19,102 nucleotides of DNA from Bacteroidales bacterium (GTDB lineage Bacteria > Bacteroidota > Bacteroidia > Bacteroidales > Porphyromonadaceae). The stretch is from positions 1-19,102 of the forward strand of contig SFHG01000031.1 of NCBI GenBank assembly GCA_004555765.1. Reading direction: 5' to 3'. The notes beneath the pieces were generated by a model. That model did not search any database and was not told the origin of the DNA. It was given only the letters and a program-made list of their open reading frames with translations. Positions 9,901-16,059 of the stretch are shown here, in pieces; position 1 is the first letter of the stretch, and each line of letters begins with the position of its first letter. Made by a program: the position numbers and the translations under genes.

Positions 9901-10280
9901 AGCTTTACTGCCTTAATGGTTACTATCTTTCCCGAGACGGAATAGGAGAGTCCTTTCTTTGCGAGGACACCTTCAAGAACTTTGGAAAAGGGGACATTAG
10001 TAACGCTGACCGTAACGACATCACTATCTCCGAAGAGGTCTGAAGAGTAGACGAAATCATAGCCGGTCTGCTTCTTGAGCTCGTCAAAAAAAGCGCTCAC
10101 AGACGCGCCCTTCAAGTCGAGTGTGACGCGTGGCTCTTGCACTTGACTGAGGGGTTCTCTCATCGAAGATATTGTCTGAGAAATGTACTCCGGATCCCCC
10201 ACCGGTCTGAAGCCGGGCAGGAGAACCAAAAGGAGAGTGAGCAGTGCCGTGCTCCTCCAGAGGGCTGTTTTGTTGATCAT
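6963..10280 (-). CDS. SusC/RagA family TonB-dependent transporter with N-terminal STN domain
   Basis: 1105-residue outer-membrane transporter. A hydrophobic export signal covers residues 1 to about 25. A secretin/TonB short N-terminal (STN) domain spans about 50-125 (VSAFFDELKKQTGYDFVYSS). A CarboxypepD_reg-like beta domain spans about 136-215 (KLTGTVTDDTGLPLYGATVYV), followed by a TonB-box-like ELDEVVVTGF near 214-223. The plug holds the SusC signature LKDASATALYGAKGSAGVVV, and a long beta-barrel ends in FSMRFSF with a terminal Phe. The STN domain marks it as a signal transducer able to contact the FecR protein encoded 87 bp upstream, besides importing the ligand held by the SusD partner. 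Length is normal for the STN-containing subgroup. The start is chosen because the signal sequence begins directly at this Met. Confidence 0.95.
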   Translation of the reverse strand: MINKTALWRSTALLTLLLVLLPGFRPVGDPEYISQTISSMREPLSQVQEPRVTLDLKGASVSAFFDELKKQTGYDFVYSSDLFGDSDVVTVSVTNVPFSKVLEGVLAKKGLSYSVSGKIVTIKAVKLGNDGPKRKLTGTVTDDTGLPLYGATVYVEKYNLFTLTDSDGKYSLEVPADETLDVRVSMTGINEVHKTVPAGKKDFKLDTTLVSEVELDEVVVTGFVAKSKASFTGSETTVSQKELLSVGTKNLFQSLSAFVPGMEIVTNNLSGADPNARPEINIRGRSSFEGAANIPIFIVDGAQMSLDYIYDMDMHDVESVTVLKDASATALYGAKGSAGVVVIKTKALPGGKLRFSYSGTARFGIPDLTEYHLLNAADKLEYERLAGLYDSEDGELRYTLDENYRDRLTLVARGVNTDWLAKPLRVGVSQNHNLSVSGGDDYARYSVGLRYNKDEGVMKGSYRERLSGNFRLSYNTDRRLFLSNMTAVNYVRTQESPYGSFSSYTILNPYDTPYDENGDLRPVLSYNMTNPLYEASLGSYANGDNLNVLNNTELQFWVGEDWRFDGSFAINITKFGNRLFVSPLSKNELLKVSDIFQRGKLNEGAGKSLNYSGKLMASYNKYILEKLFLSATAGANIDAQSSDDATYRTIGYFSEKLAHPAFGAGYPVGEGPAGSETITNNVGFFINANTIYDDRYFLDLIFRYEGSSQFGKNKRFSPFWSVGAGWNIHNEEWMKGSGFNTLKLRASTGYTGNVSFSPYQALTTLSYGNGLNYGKGIGAVPITIGNPDLQWERTLNVNVGLDVTLFDGRWDMALDGYVKNTDNLLLDVTKAPSIGVTTAKENIGSIINTGVELSTRVVPIRTNDWQWSLSLNGAYNRNRIVKISEALKRQNEKNIKSEGQLAPLPVYEEGGSLNDLKVVPSAGIDPATGKEIFIKPDGTYTFDYDDRYKQTFGVTNPLALGSFSSYLIYKGFSLNITFSYTLGAVAYNTTLASRVEGNDPKQNADQRVFEDRWRTPGKPALYKDIADSSVPRQTSRFVQTNNTLELRAVSLAYEFERSVIRRIGLNQLRLELLTNNLFYLSTVRQERGLSYPFERSFEFSMRFSF

Positions 10281-10367
10281 TTCCGTACGACTGTAGTTTA
10301 TATGGTTGAGATTGGTGTTTATTTTCTTCCTGTGAAAAGATTGTCCGGATCCTAACTTATGATCGGG

Positions 10368-11525
10368 TTATCTATCTGGAGAGACCGCCACGGTATCTCC
10401 GATGAGTTTGAGGGATATGCCCGTCGTCTCCGAGAGTGCGCTGAGTATGTCCTCCAAGGGGGAAGTGCGGCGAAGTGATCCCGTCAGAGGTGCAGAGTCC
10501 GCGATGCCCGATGGGTCGGCAACCTTCACGCCATACCACATAGAGACCACGGAGAGCAGACGATTGAGGGGGATGTCCTCAAACTCTATGGCTCCTTCGT
10601 TCCAAGCCCGGTAAGGCAAAGTGTCGACAGCCTCCACGTGTAGCTCCTTGTCGATGACGGCTTTCTGCCCGGGCGCAAGCATTAGAAGGGGTTCACCCTC
10701 TATCTCTGCGTTGCCGGGATAGATCCCGACGCTACCCTCCACCAAAACCACCTCCGTCGACGATGCTCCAGGTTTGGCGCTGACGTGAAAAGAGGTGCCG
10801 TACTGTCGAATCGTACCATTCGCAGTGTGTATATAAAAAGGCTTCTTGCTCTTAGCCACTTCCACGTATGCTTCTCCGGAGAGCGTTACTTCCCGCTTGT
10901 CCCCTCTGAAACGGTTGGGGAAAACCAGCTTGGAGGCATACCCGAGGTGGACGCGCGTGCCGTCTTCGAGGATAACGAGGAAGTCCGACGCGCCCGAGCG
11001 CAGGGTGGATTCCTTTCCGTTCGAGACGGGCGCCGGATCCGAAGTCGGATACAGAGTATCGGCATTCTGAGCGGAGAGGAGGTGAAGTGCATCCTTTTTG
11101 GAAAGATCCAATGTCTGGAGTACCGGCTTTATTTCTTCGGGGAAAGAAACCGCACCTTGCTCCGGAGTCGCGTTCAAGGCGACGACAGCCCCCGGAGCAG
11201 CCACCTCTCTGACATTATTCAGACGGAGCGTAAGCCCAAAAAGCACTACTGCCACCGCTGCCGCAGCGATGCCCCAAGATCTGTGACGCGAGCGAGAGGA
11301 GAGGGAGATACTTTTTCGGGACAACTCCCCTTGTCGCCAAAGGCGGGAATAGTACCTCTTGGAGACGTGCCGATCCCCGGAGAGTGCTTCGTCGACCTTT
11401 TGCATCTCCGCATCACGGGCGAGCAAAGTATCGAGTTCTCTAAGCTCTTCGTCGGAGGCTATATCGAGTCTCTTGGCGACCAAAAGGCGTCTTAATCTAT
11501 CTTTATCTATCTTTATTTCTTCCAT
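10368..11525 (-). CDS. FecR-type anti-sigma factor (no adjacent sigma gene)
   Basis: 385-residue inner-membrane regulator. Residues 1 to about 80 form the cytoplasmic, sigma-binding part (DRLRRLLVAKRLDIASDEELRELDTLL has the usual N-terminal look). One membrane helix lies near 84-100 (IAAAAVAVVLFGL). The periplasmic FecR domain follows (SDFLVILEDGTRVHLGYASKLVFP, RFRGDKREVTLSGEAYVEVAKSKKPFYIHT), with a C-terminal DUF4974/STN-like domain (IPLNRLLSVVSMWYGVKV). In the family, FecR receives a signal from the STN domain of the TonB-dependent transporter and releases an ECF sigma factor. Here the transporter follows directly, but no sigma gene precedes fecR. Its ATG lies inside a 16-bp perfect dyad, and codons 4-10 contain a 10-bp tandem duplication. 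The start avoids extending into a region with no similarity. Confidence 0.92.
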   Translation of the reverse strand: MEEIKIDKDRLRRLLVAKRLDIASDEELRELDTLLARDAEMQKVDEALSGDRHVSKRYYSRLWRQGELSRKSISLSSRSRHRSWGIAAAAVAVVLFGLTLRLNNVREVAAPGAVVALNATPEQGAVSFPEEIKPVLQTLDLSKKDALHLLSAQNADTLYPTSDPAPVSNGKESTLRSGASDFLVILEDGTRVHLGYASKLVFPNRFRGDKREVTLSGEAYVEVAKSKKPFYIHTANGTIRQYGTSFHVSAKPGASSTEVVLVEGSVGIYPGNAEIEGEPLLMLAPGQKAVIDKELHVEAVDTLPYRAWNEGAIEFEDIPLNRLLSVVSMWYGVKVADPSGIADSAPLTGSLRRTSPLEDILSALSETTGISLKLIGDTVAVSPDR

Positions 11526-11535
11526 TGAAATGGAA
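11520..11535 (-). promoter_or_regulatory. Inverted repeat enclosing the fecR start codon
   Basis: TTCCATT (11520-11526), a 2-base centre and AATGGAA (11529-11535) form a perfect dyad that contains the fecR ATG (11523-11525). In RNA the 2-base centre is too tight for the full stem, so a shorter hairpin or a protein operator are both possible. It could hinder initiation, and chance cannot be excluded. Confidence 0.3.
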
Positions 11536-11938
11536 TGCGAAATGGGTAATTTCTACGGAATTTGAAGCCCCGTCCATACAGGACTCTATCTGTATGACAC
11601 ACGTGGGGGACAAACCGGGGGACACAGAATATGTTAAAAAAATCCGCCCAAGGCGCTAACTGTTCTCGAAACGGTACGGAGCCGATCTTGCCCATAGGGG
11701 TATATTTACCTTTTGGGTGATAAGGCTTCTTATCAAAGTTCACGTCGCGTGGACGTTTGATGTGTGCGGGAAAAGTGTCGGCACCAAAGCTTTATTCCGC
11801 ATTCGTATAGACATAATAAACCGGCGCACAGTCAGGGTAGATCGGGCGCAGTTTATATTCCCCTACATGTGTGGGTGACCTTTCAGGGGTAGTTCGAGAC
11901 CTTTGCATGGCGGTCTCCCGGTACGGGTCTCGGTTCCC
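11526..11938. other. 413-bp intergenic region between fecR and the histidine phosphatase gene
   Basis: No recognisable gene is present. Short perfect dyads occur: CATACAG/CTGTATG (11575-11596), TGATAAG/CTTATCA (11718-11735) and GAGACC/GGTCTC (about 11899-11920), the last just past the end of the phosphatase gene. On the minus strand TGTCCCCC is repeated about 50-80 bp upstream of fecR. A frame open for 92 codons (11516-11791, minus) has no recognised similarity. No consensus TAnnTTTG promoter reads toward fecR, so its promoter may be of an ECF type. The fragment of an ECF sigma gene expected here was not found in any frame read. Confidence 0.6.
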
Positions 11939-12466
11939 TTATAGAAAGTACTCGGTGAGGGCGCAGTTGTCGGGTGTGGAAATTTCCCCGAGAGATGAAA
12001 GAGGCGTCCCCCTAAAGAGTGCTGCAAGGACGCGGAGCGTAAAACCGTGTGACACGATCATCACGGTGTCTTCTTTGCCGTACAGGGGCTTTATTTCTTC
12101 CAAAAATGAGCGCAATCTTTCCCGGATGGTTTCAGCCGTCTCGACCTCTTCGAGGGGAACGACTTCATCGGAGTAGGGCGGGAAGACTTTTCCCTCGAAG
12201 GGTCCGAAATATCTCTCCCTCAGTCTTTTGTCCAGAATAATCGGCACTTTCCTGCCTTCGTGGGTCGAGAGGATGATTGAAGCGGTATCGGAGGCTCTAC
12301 GTTGGTCGCTCGAGTAGCAGACGACGAGAGGCTTCTTTCGGATCCTTTTGCCGAGTGCTTCGGCTTGGGATTTACCTTTCGGGGAGAGTGTGCCGGGGGT
12401 CTGCCCTTGGCAGATGTGGCGGGCATTTTCTTCGGTCTCTCCGTGTCGTATGACGAGTAGCCTCAT
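11939..12466 (-). CDS. Histidine phosphatase family protein, probable alpha-ribazole phosphatase (CobC-like)
   Basis: 175-residue phosphoglycerate-mutase-like phosphatase. The phosphate-accepting RHGET motif places catalytic His8 near the N-terminus. YSSDQRRASDTA (51-62) supplies the conserved Arg, LRERYFGPFEG carries the likely acid Glu84, and VSHGF holds the second catalytic His140. Small single-domain members with this layout include CobC, which removes the 5' phosphate from alpha-ribazole phosphate in the lower-ligand branch of cobalamin assembly. Sequence alone does not separate CobC from other members. The assignment leans on its position as last gene of a BtuFCD-like operon, where its ATG overlaps the stop of the ATPase gene by 4 bp. 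That overlap implies translational coupling. The enzyme is cytoplasmic, with no signal peptide. Confidence 0.85.
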   Translation of the reverse strand: MRLLVIRHGETEENARHICQGQTPGTLSPKGKSQAEALGKRIRKKPLVVCYSSDQRRASDTASIILSTHEGRKVPIILDKRLRERYFGPFEGKVFPPYSDEVVPLEEVETAETIRERLRSFLEEIKPLYGKEDTVMIVSHGFTLRVLAALFRGTPLSSLGEISTPDNCALTEYFL

Positions 12467-13275
12467 ACCTTGGCGTATTTTGATCCGGTGTCCGTGCGGG
12501 GTATCGGCAGCACCAAAGGGGAACCGGTCACCGGGTTCCTCTCGATGGCGACATCCAGACCATAGATTTCTTCCAGCCGGGTTCGCTCCAGGACTTCTTC
12601 CGGGTTGCCTTTTGCCACCAGATGACCTTTGTCGGTCAGCAAAAGGTAGTCGCAGTATGCGGAGGCGAGGTTCAGGTCGTGGAGTATGGCGAGTATGGAG
12701 ATGCCGATCTCGCGGTTAAGACGCTTGAGAAGGTCGAGGAACCGGATCTGCCGTGTCAAGTCAAGGTGCGACGTGGGTTCGTCCAAGAGTAGAAGTTTCG
12801 GCTCTTGGGCGAGTGCCGAGGCTATGGCGACCATTTGTTGCTCTCCTCCGCTCAGTTCCGGCATCAGTCGGTCTTTGAGTGGGAGCGTGCCGGTCAGCTC
12901 CATATACCCGGTGACGATGGCGCTGTCCTCTGCGGTGTCGAAAAATTGGAAGTGCTTGCGATAGGGAAGGCGTCCCATCATAACGTATTCCCACGCAGTG
13001 ACGGCAACCTCTTCGGTGAACTGGCTGACTACGGCCACGGTGCGGGAGAGCTCGCGACCCGTGTATGCCCCAAGGGACTTGCCGGCAATGACTACCTCTC
13101 CCTCAAGCAATGGGAGGTCTCCGGTGAGCCCTTTGAAAAGCGTACTCTTGCCGGTGCCGTTCGGTCCCAAGATGCCCGCGAAAGCACCCCTTTCCACCTC
13201 AAAAGAGACCCCCTCTATGCGGAACCCGGTTCGGTAACCGCAGGCGAGGTCGTGCACGCTCAGTATTTTGTCCAT
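12463..13275 (-). CDS. btuD: ABC transporter ATP-binding protein, BtuD/FecE type
   Basis: 270 residues from the ATG at 13273-13275. Motifs counted from that start: Walker A GPNGTGKS (37-44), Q-loop Gln85, signature LSGGEQ (141-146), Walker B LLLLDEP (161-167) and H-loop His199. This is the full ATPase set of the FecCD/BtuC-associated family, and it drives import through the permease encoded upstream. The frame is open to an earlier ATG at 13317. Those 14 extra codons, however, read through two units of an intergenic 23-bp repeat (…KGKRYRPKV…), while MDKILSVHDLACGYR is where family similarity starts, so the later start is preferred. The symbol is by operon context; a haem or siderophore ATPase is the alternative. 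It overlaps the phosphatase gene by 4 bp. Confidence 0.88.
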   Translation of the reverse strand: MDKILSVHDLACGYRTGFRIEGVSFEVERGAFAGILGPNGTGKSTLFKGLTGDLPLLEGEVVIAGKSLGAYTGRELSRTVAVVSQFTEEVAVTAWEYVMMGRLPYRKHFQFFDTAEDSAIVTGYMELTGTLPLKDRLMPELSGGEQQMVAIASALAQEPKLLLLDEPTSHLDLTRQIRFLDLLKRLNREIGISILAILHDLNLASAYCDYLLLTDKGHLVAKGNPEEVLERTRLEEIYGLDVAIERNPVTGSPLVLPIPRTDTGSKYAKV

Positions 13276-13281
13276 AACTTT

Positions 13282-13373
13282 CGGTCTGTACCTTTTCCCC
13301 TTTTCGCTCTGTACCAAAAAACTTCTCCGGTCTGTGCAAAAACACTTCCCCGGTCTGTATCTCCTTTCCTCAT
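13282..13373 (+). repeat. 23-bp tandem repeat array between btuC and btuD
   Basis: Four direct units start at 13282, 13305, 13328 and 13351, exactly 23 bp apart. Their cores are CGGTCTGTACC, CGCTCTGTACC, CGGTCTGTGC and CGGTCTGTAT. The remaining 12-13 bp of each unit is pyrimidine-rich or A-run plus CTTCYC. The last unit reaches the stop codon of the permease gene and the first ends close to the preferred btuD start, so the array nearly fills the gap. Confidence 0.85.
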
Positions 13374-14404
13374 CTGAAGAAGGCGGAACGCTTTTTTGCC
13401 CCGCTCAAAATGAAGATGAAAGCCACACCGCCGATGATCCCCGTGATGACCCCTATGGGTAGCTCAATGGGAGCGATGATGGTGCGCGCCACGATGTCGC
13501 AAAGGGTGAGGAAAAGGCTCCCGAGAAGAAATGAACCCACGAGAAGGATGCGGTAATCCGAGCCGAGCCACAGACGGACAGCGTGCGGGATGACGAGCCC
13601 GACGAAGCCGATCACACCAGCCACCGAGATGCAGGCACCCGTAAGGATGGAGGTGAGGACGAAAAGGAGGCGGGTCACCCGCCCCGTGTCCATACCCAAG
13701 TGGCGCGCTTTCGTCTCCCCGAGGCGGAGGGCGTTGAGATCGGAGACGAAAAAGAGACTGACCGCGAGACCGGTCAGCGAGAGTACCGTCATCCCTTTGA
13801 CGAGCCTGAGGTCGGGTTCGGAGAGCGACCCCATCATCCAGAAAATGATGCCGTGAAGGTCTTCGACTTTGGAGACCGACATCAGAAGCATAATAAGGGA
13901 GGAAGAAATGAAGCTCACCATCACACCGATGAGGAGCATACGGCTCACGCTGAGGAGCCCCTTTTTCAGACTGAGGAAATAGACGAGAAAGATGGTCAGG
14001 AAAGCGCCTATGAAGCCCGCGATGGGAAGCGTAAGAAGTCCCAGTGACGTCAGCCCCAGGACGATGGCAAGTGATACACCGAGCGATGCCCCACCCGAGA
14101 TGCCGAGCGTGTACGGCTCCACGAGAGGATTGCGGTAGATGCCTTGGAGTATGGCTCCCGACAGGCTCAGTCCGCCACCCACGGCGATGCCCAAGAGCAT
14201 CCGTGGCACGCGGATATAGAGAAGCACGTCGTGCTCCATCGACCCCGGAGACGAAAGGATCTCAAAAAGGCGGGAGAGTGGGGTGTGCACTTCGCCCACC
14301 GCGAGGGAGAGTAGCGCGGACAGGATCAGCCCCGCCACCATCAGCGTCACCGCCCAAGCCCATTTCCCTTTTCTCTCCGTACCCACAGCGCGGTCAGTAT
14401 TCAT
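13370..14404 (-). CDS. btuC: ABC transporter permease, FecCD/BtuC family
   Basis: 344-residue integral inner-membrane protein with about nine or ten hydrophobic segments, beginning near residue 16 (WAVTLMVAGLILSALLSLAVG). Family signatures include VPRMLLGIAVGGGLSLSGAILQGIYRNPLVEPYTLGISGGASLG near the N-terminus and, toward the C-terminus, GVIGFVGLVIPHAVRLWLGSDYR followed by ELPIGVITGIIGGVAFIFIL. The GFVGLVIPH segment is the cytoplasmic loop that contacts the ATPase. It forms the dimeric channel for a corrinoid or chelated-iron ligand handed over by the binding protein. The start overlaps the end of the binding-protein gene by 11 bp, a coupled arrangement, and a repeat array separates it from the ATPase gene. 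The btu naming follows the DUF71 and phosphatase neighbours. Confidence 0.9.
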   Translation of the reverse strand: MNTDRAVGTERKGKWAWAVTLMVAGLILSALLSLAVGEVHTPLSRLFEILSSPGSMEHDVLLYIRVPRMLLGIAVGGGLSLSGAILQGIYRNPLVEPYTLGISGGASLGVSLAIVLGLTSLGLLTLPIAGFIGAFLTIFLVYFLSLKKGLLSVSRMLLIGVMVSFISSSLIMLLMSVSKVEDLHGIIFWMMGSLSEPDLRLVKGMTVLSLTGLAVSLFFVSDLNALRLGETKARHLGMDTGRVTRLLFVLTSILTGACISVAGVIGFVGLVIPHAVRLWLGSDYRILLVGSFLLGSLFLTLCDIVARTIIAPIELPIGVITGIIGGVAFIFILSGAKKRSAFFR

Positions 14405-15224
14405 TAATCAGACGGTCGAGCATCGTCATGGTCTGGGCAAAAGTTACGGGCGAAGGCTCGCAGGCGAGTGCGGCATCGATGACGTAGACTCTCGAGTGGC
14501 GTGCAGCTTTCAGAGAGGAGAGGCGCAGCCATTTCATCCGCTCGGAGGAGGTGAGAGAGCCCATAGTGGCAATGAGGATGTAATCGGGATTCTCTTTCAC
14601 GACAAACTCTTCCGTCACTTGTCCGTGCTTCAGTTCCTTCGTGATGTTGGTACAGCCGAGGAAACGGATGTAGTCGTCCATAAAAGTCTCGGGGATGACT
14701 GCAAAGAGCGGATTTGCGCCGATCTGAAAGAAGAGGGTAGGCGGGGTTCCGCTTGCTTTTTCTTTCCGTCTTTCGGAGATTTTTCGGACGATGGTACGGC
14801 TGTTTTCGACTATCTGCGCGGCTCTCGGCTTCTTCCCGACTGCTTCGCCGAGAGCGACGAACTGTTCGCAAATCTCGTCATAGGAGTGCGGGGACTCAAG
14901 GAGAAGCACTTCTACTCCGAACTTACGGAGCATCTCCATCTCTTCGGGCTTGGTGAAGCTCGAAGCGAGTACCAAGTCCGGCTTTAGGGAGAGCGCTTTC
15001 TCGATATTCACCTGTGTGGCCGTACCCACCACCGTCTTACCGTCCTCGATGGCCGGGTAGCAGTAGGAGGTGCAGCCCACGAGACGATCTTGGGCCCCCA
15101 TGGCATACAGGCTCTGCGTGATGGACGGGGCAAGGGAGATGATTCGCTCCGGTACTCCGGCAAGCGCGGGGAGGATCGAAATCGTAAAGAGAAGTGCCAA
15201 GAGGCAGGTTCTGAGGCTTTTCAT
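14394..15224 (-). CDS. btuF: Periplasmic substrate-binding protein, BtuF-like
   Basis: 276 residues. Residues 1 to about 22 are a type I signal peptide (LLALLFTISILPALAG) with no lipobox Cys, so this is a soluble periplasmic protein. ERIISLAPSITQSLYAMGAQDRLVGCTSYC is the typical start of the class III (BtuF/FhuD) binding fold, and VNIEKALSLKPDLVLAS and ENPDYILIATMGS are the matching beta-strand motifs of the two lobes. It binds a chelate or corrinoid and delivers it to the permease. The YCYPAIEDGKTVVGT segment is common in cobalamin-binding annotated members, which favours B12, but the ligand is inferred. It lies 32 bp after the DUF71 gene and overlaps the permease gene by 11 bp. No outer-membrane BtuB-like receptor is in the window. 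Confidence 0.88.
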   Translation of the reverse strand: MKSLRTCLLALLFTISILPALAGVPERIISLAPSITQSLYAMGAQDRLVGCTSYCYPAIEDGKTVVGTATQVNIEKALSLKPDLVLASSFTKPEEMEMLRKFGVEVLLLESPHSYDEICEQFVALGEAVGKKPRAAQIVENSRTIVRKISERRKEKASGTPPTLFFQIGANPLFAVIPETFMDDYIRFLGCTNITKELKHGQVTEEFVVKENPDYILIATMGSLTSSERMKWLRLSSLKAARHSRVYVIDAALACEPSPVTFAQTMTMLDRLINEY

Positions 15225-15256
15225 AGCAAGGGTTATTTATTTGACAGAGTCTTTCC

Positions 15257-15913
15257 TTAGACCAGGACGGGCAGGAAAAAATGTCTCTCATCCTCCCACT
15301 GCTCACCCATCCTAAAGGAGACTGGGTGACGGAATAGAGGCCCGTCATAGACGAAAGTATGATACTCTCCCTCCTCTCCGCACAGATCCATAGGGAGTTG
15401 TGAGGCCTCTTCCACAAACGCCTCATCCACGTCCCTGCCGAGAAAAGGAACCGCCGGCATCCCTTTGCGCACCGCTACGATGCGGGTCTTGAACCCGTCA
15501 GTCACAAATGCCCTGACGAGCTCCGCCGTACTCCTGCCCCAAAGGGGAAAGAGTGGTCGGATGCCGATCTCGGAAGAGACGCGCTCGATCCAGTCCCGGT
15601 GCACTTGCAGATAAATGTCGCCAAAGATGCCCGTGTCCACCCCTTTCTCCTCTTGCAGTCTGCGTATGGCACCCTTGAAAGACGCTTCATATTTGCCTTC
15701 TATGGGGACTTGGAGAATCGGCAGACCCAAAGCCTCGGCTTGGGCGCTCACCGCGTGTGTGTCGATGCCGTGCGAACGGCTTTTTTCGCCGTCTTCGGAG
15801 ACCATATTGAGGAGGGTCACCTCTTCAGACGGTGTTCCGCCTTGGCTTTTGTAGAGATTGTGGAGCGCATAGAGGCAGTCCTTGCCTCCGCTCCAGGAGA
15901 CGAATGCTTTCAT
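15257..15913 (-). CDS. DUF71/COG2102 ATP pyrophosphatase (Dph6-related), B12-salvage type
   Basis: 218-residue cytoplasmic PP-loop enzyme. The N-terminus carries SGGKD (8-12), the ATP-pyrophosphate-binding loop. GIFGDIYLQVHRDWIERV and the C-terminal CGEEGEYHTFVYDGP are the other family signatures. Eukaryotic and archaeal relatives amidate diphthine, but bacteria lack diphthamide. Published comparative genomics of DUF71/COG2102 proposed that the bacterial branch clustered with btuCDF acts in B12 salvage. First place in a BtuFCD operon, with a CobC-like phosphatase as last gene, fits that proposal. The usual automatic name diphthine-ammonia ligase is therefore likely misleading. A TATCTTTG promoter box lies 31 bp upstream of the ATG. 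Family confidence is high, precise reaction unknown. Confidence 0.88.
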   Translation of the reverse strand: MKAFVSWSGGKDCLYALHNLYKSQGGTPSEEVTLLNMVSEDGEKSRSHGIDTHAVSAQAEALGLPILQVPIEGKYEASFKGAIRRLQEEKGVDTGIFGDIYLQVHRDWIERVSSEIGIRPLFPLWGRSTAELVRAFVTDGFKTRIVAVRKGMPAVPFLGRDVDEAFVEEASQLPMDLCGEEGEYHTFVYDGPLFRHPVSFRMGEQWEDERHFFLPVLV

Positions 15914-15944
15914 TTCTGGTCGGTAATCTTGGCTGTCGGTTTTG

Positions 15945-15976
15945 CAAAGATACCTTTTTCCAAAACGACATACAGA
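15945..15976 (-). promoter_or_regulatory. Probable Bacteroidota-type promoter of the DUF71-btuFCD operon
   Basis: On the minus strand, TATCTTTG (plus 15945-15952) matches the -7 consensus TAnnTTTG exactly. A -33 TTTG is replaced by TCTG (plus 15973-15976), 20 bp upstream and part of the first 23-bp repeat unit. Transcription would start near 15940, leaving a leader of under 30 nt, too short for a cobalamin riboswitch. Confidence 0.5.
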
Positions 15977-16048
15977 CCTAAGTCATTCTCCCGGTCTGTA
16001 CCTTTTCTTCTTCCGGTACAGACCAAAAAAATCTTCCCGGTCTGTACC
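15968..16048 (+). repeat. 23-bp-phased repeat array with alternating orientation
   Basis: Four cores lie at 22-24-bp centre spacing: ACATACAGACC (15968-15978), CGGTCTGTACC (15992-16002), CGGTACAGACC (16014-16024) and CGGTCTGTACC (16038-16048). Orientation alternates, so cores 3 and 4 form a perfect 10-bp inverted repeat around a 14-base loop, and cores 2 and 3 form one around 12 bases. The A-run plus TCTTCC spacer is shared with the other arrays. It occupies the space between two divergent promoters. Confidence 0.85.
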
Positions 16049-16059
16049 TCGCCCGGCAT

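Noticed and set aside
13282..13373. CRISPR array
   Set aside because: The period of 23 bp includes both core and spacer, the spacers are similar low-complexity tracts, cores vary and some arrays alternate orientation, and no cas gene is present.
15257..15913. Diphthine-ammonia ligase function for the DUF71 gene
   Set aside because: Diphthamide is a modification of archaeal and eukaryotic EF2; the btuFCD context points to the bacterial B12-linked branch.
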